A DNA stretch of 64,000 nucleotides, taken from positions 38,757,409 to 38,821,408 of the forward strand of contig NC_084830.1 in NCBI RefSeq assembly GCF_033115175.1, given 5' to 3'. The position numbers and the translations under genes are program-made. The notes beneath the pieces were generated by a model. That model searched no databases and was not told the origin of the DNA. It worked only from the letters and a program-made list of their open reading frames with translations. This DNA comes from Lepus europaeus (lineage: Eukaryota; Chordata; Mammalia; Lagomorpha; Leporidae). Shown piece after piece: positions 49,909 through 64,000 of the stretch (its first letter is position 1; every line of letters starts with the position of its first letter).

Positions 49909-52490
49909 CTTCCATCCTATGGTTCACTCCCCAGATGGCCACAATGGCCAGAGCTGTGCCAATCTGAAGCCAGGAGCCAAGAGCTTCTTCCGGATCTCCC
50001 ACACGGGTGCAGAGGCCCAAGGACTTGGGCTCTGCTGCTTTCCCAGGCCACAGCAGAGAGCTGGACAGGAAGTGGAGCAGCTGGGTCTCGAACCAGCACC
50101 CATATGGGATGCCAGTGCTGCAGGCCGTGGCGTTAACTCACTGTGCCACAGCACCAGCCCCTTCTTTACTGCTTTGTAATTCTCATAATATAAATCTTTG
50201 ACAATCTTGGTTAAATTTATTCCATTAGCTATTTTTATAGCTATTATGAATGGATTGATCTTAGAAGTTCTTTCTCAGCCATGGCATTATCTGTGTAAAC
50301 AAAGGCTGTTGATTTTTGTGTATTGATTTTATATCCTGCCACTTTATCAAGCTCTTCTATGAGTTCCAGTAGTCTCTTAGTAGAGTCTTTTGGATGCCCT
50401 ATATATAGGATCATGATATCTGGCAATAGACATAGTTTGACATCCTCCTTCCCAATTTATACCCCATTGATTTCTTTTTCTTGTCTAAAGGCTCTGGCTA
50501 AAACTTCCAGGACTATATTGAATAGCAACAGTGAGAGTGGGCATCCTTGTCTGGTTATAGATATCAATGGGAATGCTTCCAGCTTTTCCCCGTTCAATAG
50601 GATACTGGCCATGGGTTTGTCATAAATTGCCTTGATGGTGTTGAAGAATGTTCCTTCTATACCCAATTTGCTTAAAGTTTTCATCATGAAAGGGTGTTGT
50701 ATTTTATTAAATTCTTTCTCTGCATCTATTGAGATATTCATATGATTTTTAGTCTTCAGTTTGTTGATGTGATTTATTACATTGATTGATTTGCAAATGT
50801 TGAACCATCCCTGCATACCAGGGATAAATCCCACTTGATCCGGGTGAATGATCTTTCTGATGTGTTGTTGGATTCGATTGGCTAGAATTTTGTTGAGGAT
50901 TTTTGCATCTATGTTCATCAGGGAAATTGGTCTATAGTTCTCTTTCTTTGTTGCATCTTTTTTCAGGTTTGGGGATTAAGGTGATTCTGGCTTATAGAAG
51001 GCGTTTTGGAGGATTCCCTCCCTTTCAATTGTTTTGACTAGCTTGAGAAGAATTGGAGTTAATTCTTCCTTAAATGTCTGGTAGAATTCAACAGTGAAGC
51101 CATCAGGTGCTGGACTTTTCTTTTTGGGGACGGTCTTTATTAGTGATTCAATTTCTGCCTTGGTTATTGGTCTGTTTTGGTTTTCTGTGTCTTCATGGCT
51201 CAATTTAGTTAGGTTGGATGTGTCCAGGAATCTGCCCATTTCTTCTAGATTTTCCAATTTGTCTGCATATAGCTGTTTATTATAATACCTGATGATTCTT
51301 TTTATTTCTGTGGTATCTGTTGTTACATTTCCTTTTTCACCTCTAATTTTATTGATTTGGGTTTTATACCTCTTTTTTGGTTAATTCAGTCAATGGTGTG
51401 CCAATTTTGTTTATAATTTCAAGAAACCAGCTTCTCATTTTGCTAACTTTTGTATTTTTTGTTTCAATTTTGTTTACTACTTCTCTAATGTTAATTATTT
51501 TTTATCTCCTACTAGTTTTTGGTTTGATTTATTATTGTTTTCTAAGTCCTTAAGAGGCATAATTAGCTCCTTTATTTGGTGCCTTTCCAGTTTCTTGATG
51601 TAGGCACCAATTGCAATAACTTTTCTGTTAATACTGCTTTTGCTGTATCCCATAGTGTTGATATGTTGTATTGTCTTTATTCATTTCCAGAAATTTTTTT
51701 ATTTCTCTTTTGATTTCTTCAATGAACCACTGTTCATTCAGGAGCATGTCGTTCAGTGTCCATGTGTTTGCATATGTTCTAGAGATTTCTTGAGTTGTTT
51801 ATTTCCAGCTTCATTCTATTGTGGTCTGAGAAGATGAATGGTATGATTTCAATTTTTTTGAATTTGCTGAGACTTGCTTTATGGCCTAGTGTATGGCCAA
51901 TCCTAGAGAAAGTTTTATGCACTGGTGAGAAGAATGCATATACTGCAATTGTAGGATGAAAAGTTCTATAGGTATCTGTTATGTCCATTTGGTCTACAGT
52001 GTTGATTAACTCTGTTGTTTCCTCGCTGATTTTCTGTCTGGTTAATTTGTCCATTTCTGAAAATAGAGTAGTGAAAATGCTCTGTTACAATTGTATTGGA
52101 GTCTATATCCTCCTTTAGATGCATTCACATTTCTTTTAAATAGCCAGGTGCCCTGTAATTAGGTGCATATACTTTATAATAGTTATATCCTCCTGTTGAA
52201 TGGATCCATTAATCATTGCATAGTGTCCTGCTTTGTCTCTTTTAACAGCTTTTGTGTTAAAATCTATTTTGTCTGATGTTAGGATAGCTGTTCCAGCTGT
52301 TTTTTGTTCCTGTTAGCATGAAATATCCTTTTCCATTCTTTCACTTTCAGTCTGTGTGTATCTTTGTTGGTGAGTTGTGTTACCTGTAGGCAGCAAATAG
52401 ATGGGTTTTGTTTTTTAATCCAGTCAGTCAGTCATACAGACTTTTAACTGGAGAGTTGAGGCCATTTACATTCAAGGGGACTATTGATAA
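48460..52490 (-). pseudogene. L1 ORF2 relic (endonuclease and reverse transcriptase)
   Basis: In normal ORF2 order the minus strand shows endonuclease-domain DNA (52054-51779, KASLSKFKKIEIIPF), the linker (51257-50976, [20 protein letters not shown]), reverse-transcriptase DNA (50918-50457, [19 protein letters not shown]) and C-terminal parts (49769-49506, 49481-49281, 48707-48462). The active-site position expected to read FADD reads LPDI (50415-50426), so the second catalytic Asp is gone. Frame breaks lie between all these blocks. It cannot make an enzyme. Confidence 0.88.
49831..50161 (-). mobile_element. C-SINE inserted in the L1, exact 15-base duplication
   Basis: The reverse tail with a (GA)n run (49874-49907) is at the left and the head tgtgccacagcaccagccc at the right. 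ttctttactgctttg is repeated exactly at 49816-49830 and 50162-50176, and the L1 is continuous across the site. Confidence 0.97.
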
Positions 52491-52559
52491 GTAATGACTT
52501 CTCCCTGCCAGTTTTCCATAAGTATTCCTATTGTTTACTTTGCATTGCCTTTATGCTTT

Positions 52560-53480
52560 TACTGGGAGAGGTTGTGCCTTCACCTGCTCTCATAGTGATG
52601 ACCATGTTTCTGTGTTTCTATGTGTAGCACATCCTTAAGCTTCTTTTGTAAGGCTGGACAGATGGTGACAAAATCTTTCAATTTCTGTTTGTTATGGAAA
52701 GTCTTTATTTCACCTTCATTCATAAATGAGAGCTTTGTAGTGTGCATCTGGGTTGACAGTTTTTTCTCTTAAGACTTGGAATGGATCTTGCCATTCTCTC
52801 CTAACCTGTAGGGTTTCTGATGAGAAGTCAGCTGTGAATCTAATTGGAGATCCTCTGAGAGTAATCTGGCATTTCTCTCATGCACATTTTAGAATCTTTT
52901 CTTTATGTTTTACTATGGGGAGTTTTACTACAATGTGTCATGATAAAGATCTTTCCTGGTTGTGTCTATTAGGAGTCCTATGTGCTTCCTGCGCTTGGAC
53001 GTCCCTTTCTTTCTGCAAATTAGGGAGGTTTTCTGTAATTATTTCACTAAAAAGGCCTTCTAATCCATTCTCTCCGTACCTTCAGGAACTCCTAAGACCT
53101 GTATGTTGGCCTATTTGATAGTATCCCATAAATCTTCAATATTTTTTTTTTTTTTTAGTTTTCTAATTTATTCTTTCTTTTTGGTCTGACTGTAAAATTT
53201 CCAGAGGTTTGTCATCTCACTTGTATATTCTTTCTTCTGCCTCACCAAGTCTGTTGTTAAGGTTTCCACTGTAGTTTTCATTTGACCTATATTCTTCATT
53301 TCCAGCATTTCATTTTGATTTCTCTTTAAAATCTCAATTTCATGGAAAAAAATTTCATTTATGTCATGTAATTATGTCATTGATTTATTTAACTCATGGA
53401 TTTGCTTCTGATTACTTCTAAGTAATCCTATGATCAAGTTTTTGAAATCTATTTCTGGCATTTCTTTGCATTCTAGTATT
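52560..53480 (-). pseudogene. L1 ORF1 relic
   Basis: The reverse complement contains the same DNA as 16850-17280 (for example the segment around tctgatgagaagtcagctgt at 52816-52835) plus about 430 bases that the 16-kb copy lacks. A T-run at about 53141-53157 and several frameshifts break it. ORF1 encodes the L1 RNA-binding protein in intact elements. Confidence 0.78.
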
Positions 53481-53735
53481 GAGGTGTTACATTCTTTTGG
53501 GATATCATGTTGTCTTATTCTTGTTTCTTGAATTGTGTTTATTTTAGGCATTTGTGGAGATACTTGTTGGGTTTTTTCCCCCCTCTATGGTGACTTTTAT
53601 TTTTGGACTATACCTCTGTGGCTAGTGGAGTGTCTACTCTTTCAGTGAATACCCCAAGGTGTGTGCTGGGTGCGGCCAGGGAGCTTTGTTCAGTGCTAGA
53701 CATTTCATTAAGACTATATTTAGCAATTGACCTTT

Positions 53736-55077
53736 TAAAAACTTACCTTCATATTCAAGACTGACCTTTGCTTCTGAAAAATTTCCTGCTATTAATTCTG
53801 TATTCATTTTGCTTCCTTTTCCTGGGACTCCTTTATCATTGCCCATCATAACATTTAATGATTTTCACCATTTTTTTAAAAAACCTTTGAATTTTTACTG
53901 TGTGGTTTAGGAAAATTTTGCAAGCTTTTCCTGCCCTTCTGATGATCTTTTGCTTTTGTAATCATACTGTTATTTCCAGGAAAACTTTTCCTCTGGCTGC
54001 TCCTTTTCCCATGGTGGTTTATTCTCTTTTTATATTTTTCTTTTAATAGATGGATTATCTTATTGGCTTCTCTAAGAATATTAATGAAGATTTCTTTTTT
54101 AAAAAATTATCTTCTGCTTTCTGGATTATCTTTGATTTTTCCCGAGTCAATTTTTCAGTTTTTGAAAACCTAGATCCTTCTTTTTGTGCTTCTTGTGCTT
54201 CTTTCCAATGTCTGTTCACTTTCCCACACCTCCCAATAGAACATGCATGCACATAAATTCACGATTTTCTATGCTTTGTTTCAATTAGTGGTGACATCAC
54301 CCAGCAACTGAACTTGGAGCTTTCTTTACTTGTATCTATTATAATTTGTTTCCCATTTACAACTGAAAGATTTAGGATACTTTTATTGTTCAGTTTTCAG
54401 GTTAACTTACTTTAATTTGTCTTAATAAAACTCAATTCTTTTATCCATATTCCTGTATTTAGGGTATAAGTATTATTTTCATTTCAAACTTCATACTTTT
54501 CATGAAAATATGTATCCTTTATGGTTAGTTTTTTGTTTGGTTGTTGTTGGTTTCATTTGCTTTGATTTCAATTTTCCTCATAGTATAAAGCTTTACTTTT
54601 CAGATTTATTTTTGAAAAATAACAAGTTTGCAAGTTTGTAAAATATAAAATTCTCTTCCAGGGAGGTTTGGGATGTCTCATTTTCTATTTTATTTAGACT
54701 CTGTCTCCCATGTATTCCTCTTGTGTTTTAAAAGAAGGGAAGAAAGACCCCGTACAGCAACCACACTCTCCCCAAATGGTCACATTGGCTGCGGCAAGTC
54801 AGTGCTAAGCAAGAGGAAACCAAGTCTTGCTTGCGCCTGCACTGTGCGCTCCTGCCTAGTGCTTGGTGCTGTGGGAAGATGAATGCAGCTGATCAAGGGG
54901 GAAGCATGTCTCAGCTTTCCTGCTGTTTCTTGTCAGCGACATCCAAACATCCCATTGTCCTTTATGTTTAGAGCAAAATGAGCTTTAGAGCCAATTGCAA
55001 AGCCATTGAAAACTAGCCACTTCAAAACATTTTGAAAAATTGAATTTCATGACTATAGGGATAGTAACATTTCTGGA
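53736..55077 (+). other. DPYS intron 4 segment, unassigned
   Basis: The T-rich stretch 53736-54440 has the look of an old antisense retroelement (long minus-strand Lys/Glu-rich broken frames), but I cannot name it. The remainder is AT-rich without features. Confidence 0.35.
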
Positions 55078-55460
55078 GTGCATTAGTTCCCTGTGGTTAC
55101 CATCACAAAGTACCACAGGATAGCTGGCTTAGATACCAGAAATTTATTTCCTCTCAGTTCTGGAGTTTGGAGGCTTGAGATCGAGGTGTTGGGAGAGTTG
55201 GTTGTGGAGGGAGCCTGTGCTCACAGGGCCTCTTCTTGGCTTGCTTGTGGCCGTCTGCTTCCCAGATCTGCCCATGATCCCGCCTCTTTTTGAGTCTGTG
55301 TCTACTAGCTCTTCCTATGAAAACTCCAGTCTTTGGGGATTAGGACCCACGCTGATGGCCTCATGTTAACTTAATTTCCTCTAACTAGGTCTTATTTCCA
55401 TATCTTCTGAGGCACTGACAAAACTTCAGTATATGTATTTGATAAAAAACGTGATTCAGT
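55078..55460 (+). repeat. Ancient interspersed repeat, copy C
   Basis: gtgcattagttccctgtggt, atcacaaagtaccacaggat and cagttctggagtttggaggc, with the late part taactaggtcttatttccat, follow the same family order as copy B. Confidence 0.6.
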
Positions 55461-55785
55461 CTATATCTTGAAGTGACTCCACAGTCCCTGGAAGGCTCCC
55501 TGTAGTTTCACACACATTCATTGATTTGCCCTTCGCACAATTGCCACACTAGAAGGATATTGTGATCTCATTTCATACATAAGAAACACTGACTGTAAGA
55601 GCAGTAACTCACCTTATACAAGGTCACCAGCTAAAGATCAAATTTGAACATAAATCTGTGTGATCCATTCTACCAGACTTTTCCTATGCATTTTTCTCTC
55701 CATTTCTTTCTTCTTTTGTAAATGTGTTGTTATTTTGAAGCAAAACAATGCCCAGGAAATTTCAACTTGTGCTTTTAGCTAGGAA

Positions 55786-56150
55786 GATGTATTTACTTAT
55801 TTATTCATTTACTCATTTATTTTTATTTTGAATGGCAGACACAGAGAGAGAGAGGGAGAAATTGATAACACACACACACACATGTGCAGATCTTCCATTT
55901 GCTGGTTCATTTCCAAAATGCCTACCTCAGCCAAGGTTTGGCCAGGCTTAAACCAGGAGCCTGAAAATCAATCCAGGTCTTTCTCATGGTGGCTGGGACC
56001 ACCCTACTTTAGCCATCACTTGCTGCCTCCCAGGGTGTGTATTAGCAGGAAGCTGGATTGAAAGCAGACCTGGGACTCTAACCCAGACACTCCAATATGA
56101 AGTGTTAGCATCCCAGGTAGCATTTTAATGAGCGTGTCAAACGTCCACCC
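55786..56150 (-). mobile_element. Older-class C-SINE, reverse
   Basis: The tail gatgtatttacttatttatt is at the left, then an (AC)n patch (55867-55882), tgctgcctcccagggtgtgt, attagcaggaagctggattg, and a head degraded at the right. Confidence 0.83.
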
Positions 56151-60935
<4,785 letters not shown>

Positions 60936-61535
60936 TAGCCTTTCCTTCACCCAGGACCCTGCTTATTGTTGGAGGCACAAACCCCTAGAGAGAGCTTTTT
61001 GCTTGTTTCCCAAGGGTGGAGATTGGGCATGCAGTGCTGTAACCACCACCATGCTGTCCTCTCTCTCCCCACCAGGATATGGATCGTGTCAGCAAAGACA
61101 TAATGGCCTTCTCTGTATGCTTTAGAGGATTCGCTGCACTGATGTGCAGAGACATTCAGGGACAGATTTATTGCTGAAGTTCCTGAAATGTTGCAGCGCT
61201 TCCACTTGACTTCTCATGTTCTTGAATCCCCCTGATGTAGCCGCACAGCTGGTGTCTCTGTCTCCAGTGTCTCACTTGCTATGATCTACTCTATATTCTA
61301 GCACCAAAGCCACCACTCAGAAAGGAAGTTCTTTCTTTTCATGCCACTTTCCTTTCAAAAGCCCTTTAGTTTCCCCATTGCTTAAAGAACATTTGAATGC
61401 TTAATTTACATAAGGGAATCTTCAAAATATCTCTGTAACACTATCTTCTGCTAATCATGCTCCTTAATGCTGGCCCTTTATCCTGACTCTGACCATCCTT
61501 GATGACTTCCCTTCTCTTTCTCTTTGCTTAGGTTT

Positions 61536-61962
61536 CCTCCCTCCCTCCCTCCCTCCCTCCCTCCCTCTCTTCCTTCCTTCCTTCCTTCCTTCCTTCCTTC
61601 CTTCCTTCCTTCCTTCCTTCCCTCCTTCCCTCCTTCCCTCCTTTCCCTTCCCCTTTCCCTTTCCCTTTTTTTGTTAAAGATGTATTTATTTACTCAAAAG
61701 GCAGAGTTACAGAGAGAGAGAGCTTCCATGCACTGGTTCCCTCTCTAAATGGCCACAATGGCCAGGACTGAGCCACCCTGAAGCCAGGAGCCAGAAGCCT
61801 TCGCTGGGTCTCACAAGAGAAGCACTTGGGCCATCCTCTCCTGCTTTCCCTGGTGTATCATCAGGGAGCTGGATGAGAAGTGTTGCAACCAGGACTCGAA
61901 ACGGTGCCCATATGAGATGCCTACATCATGTGCCTTAACCCACTGTGCCAAAGTGCTGGCCC
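61536..61962 (-). mobile_element. C-SINE with its tail turned into a long tetranucleotide tract
   Basis: ttgcttaggttt is duplicated at 61524-61535 and 61963-61974. Between the left copy and the SINE tail (gatgtatttatttactcaaa, 61680 on) lie about 130 bases of (CCCT)n, (CCTT)n and (CCCTTT)n. The tract is therefore inside the insertion, as the expanded 3' tail. Confidence 0.93.
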
Positions 61963-62658
61963 TTGCTTAGGTTTTCTTGGTAACAGTCCAACCATCCTGT
62001 TTGAACTTTTGCTATTACAAAGAGTGATATCCATTATAGCAGATTTTCATAATCTATTTTAGCTTCTAGGTATTTAAATGGCTTCAAAGTGATTAAATAT
62101 TTCTTGATAGCATACCTGACATCATACTATTTTCTGAAACATTAAAATGGCTTAGTCCAGAACTTTAATTTCAGGACATGGGCTTTTTTTTTTTTTTTTT
62201 TTTTGGCAACAACCTTGTGATAAATAAATCTTAAGAACACTCTTACTATGTAAACATACATAGGAATAAACCACCTACACTTTTTCATTTTCTTAGGGTC
62301 CACATCTCTTTTAAGTCTTTCCCATAAAAATATCTTGGAACAGACTGTTCATGATTATTGATGCATGTAAATTTCAATTACATAAAATTGAACCTACTGA
62401 GTCAATTTTTCCTTTCTAAAGCTGCTCTTATCAGTCTTTTTTGTTTGTTTTTAACTCTGTACTAGTTTATCAAATGTCTACATGATTATCTCATAAATCT
62501 TAGGTCTGCAATAAATAAAGCAGATGACAAATGTAGTAGGTGGTGGTAAACTTTAGATGGAAAATCCTTGCCAACATTTTGCAGTCATCTGTAACAATGT
62601 TTGTGATTCTGGGAAGGATGGAAAAATTAGTAGGGGTGTTTTTAAGCTGATAGTTTTT

Positions 62659-62881
62659 TTTTTTTTAATTTTTTTTTTTTTTGACAGGCAGAGTGGACAG
62701 TGAGATGGAGAGACAGAGAGAAAGGTCTTCCTTTTGCCGTTGGTTCACCCTCCAATGGCCGCCGCGGTAGCGCGCTGCGGCCAGCGCACCGCGCTGTTCC
62801 GATGGCAGGAGCCAGGTGCTTATCCTGGTCTCCCCTGGGGTGCAGAGCCCAAACACTTGGGCCATCCTCCACTGCACTCCC
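62659..62881 (-). mobile_element. 5'-truncated young GC-rich C-SINE
   Basis: T-runs and gacaggcagagtggacagtg at the left are followed by the GC-rich middle (ccgccgcggtagcgcgctgc); it stops at cctccactgcactccc, so the head is missing. taagctgatagttttt is repeated exactly (62643-62658 and 62882-62897, 16 bases). Confidence 0.96.
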
Positions 62882-63009
62882 TAAGCTGATAGTTTTTGTT
62901 TTAAAGTTATGTTCAGGCTTCCATACATTACCAAATAATCTCCATCATTACTGCTATGGTTGTTTAATATGTGTCAGCATCCAGAGATGTGGTCAGATTC
63001 TCAACATAA

Positions 63010-64000
<991 letters not shown>

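Larger units (their letters stand above)
48065..53735 (-). mobile_element. L1 element, antisense in DPYS intron 4, inactive
   Basis: Read on the minus strand, the element runs from a partial 5' region (53735-53480) through ORF1 (about 53480-52560), ORF2 (about 52490-48460) and a 3' untranslated region (48460-48065). It is interrupted by a C-SINE at 49831-50161. Stops and frameshifts cut both frames into many pieces. At 5.3 kb of L1 sequence it is the most complete L1 in the window. I found no clear target-site duplication. Confidence 0.9.

Noticed and set aside
50457-50918. 153-codon reverse-transcriptase-like frame as a host gene
   Set aside because: Part of the broken L1 ORF2 on the minus strand, with frameshifts on either side.
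61536-61672. Regular repeats as a CRISPR-like array
   Set aside because: Tetranucleotide microsatellite without spacers, in a mammalian intron.

Overview
The window is mammalian nuclear DNA. It has multi-exon genes with GT-AG introns, a CpG-island promoter, MIR and old L1 relics, and many copies of the tRNA-derived C-SINE family, with heads like ggggccagcgctgtgg and tails of (CT)n followed by AATAAATAAATCTTT. That SINE family is characteristic of lagomorphs, so the source is most likely rabbit (Oryctolagus cuniculus) or a close relative. This is inferred from the repeats and from gene content; the chromosome cannot be read from the sequence. It is an ordinary single-copy locus, and I see no novel multi-gene system in it.

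Layout. Two genes lie head-to-tail on the + strand. (1) The 3' part of LRP12 covers 1 to about 8450: a large exon for the LDLa/CUB ectodomain and transmembrane helix (187-1291), a short cytoplasmic exon (2816-2948) and the last coding exon with stop and 3'UTR (6175-7041, UTR to about 8450). The earlier exons (signal peptide, first CUB domain) lie to the left of the window. (2) About 18.6 kb of repeat-rich intergenic DNA follows (8451-27000). (3) DPYS (dihydropyrimidinase) starts in a CpG island at about 27000-27960 with ATG at 27174. Seven coding exons are present: 27174-27437, 39586-39744, 42493-42672, 44440-44629, 59141-59297, 60767-60908 and 63076-63218. They encode codons 1-411 plus two bases of codon 412, about 80% of the protein; the remaining exons lie to the right. 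All reading frames join across the splice sites without a break, and all six metal ligands of the binuclear zinc site are present.

Repeats. About 30 C-SINE copies of at least three age classes are interspersed. Many have target-site duplications visible by eye. There is an L1 on the minus strand (about 48065-53735) in DPYS intron 4 with a ruined reverse-transcriptase motif and a nested SINE, a second L1 piece (about 16010-17395) that keeps its 5' part but not ORF2, several older L1M fragments, MIR/L2 relics, a Tigger-type DNA transposon relic, a MER5-like relic and some probable ancient LTRs. One short retrotransposed unit of unknown origin (46179-46393) stands out.

Function. The two genes do not form a pathway. 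LRP12 is an endocytic/signalling receptor-like membrane protein. DPYS is the cytosolic enzyme of step two of pyrimidine-base breakdown. The points most worth checking are a SINE that abuts the donor splice site of DPYS exon 3, a SINE-derived perfect-looking acceptor just downstream of it, and a possible intronic polyadenylation isoform of LRP12.
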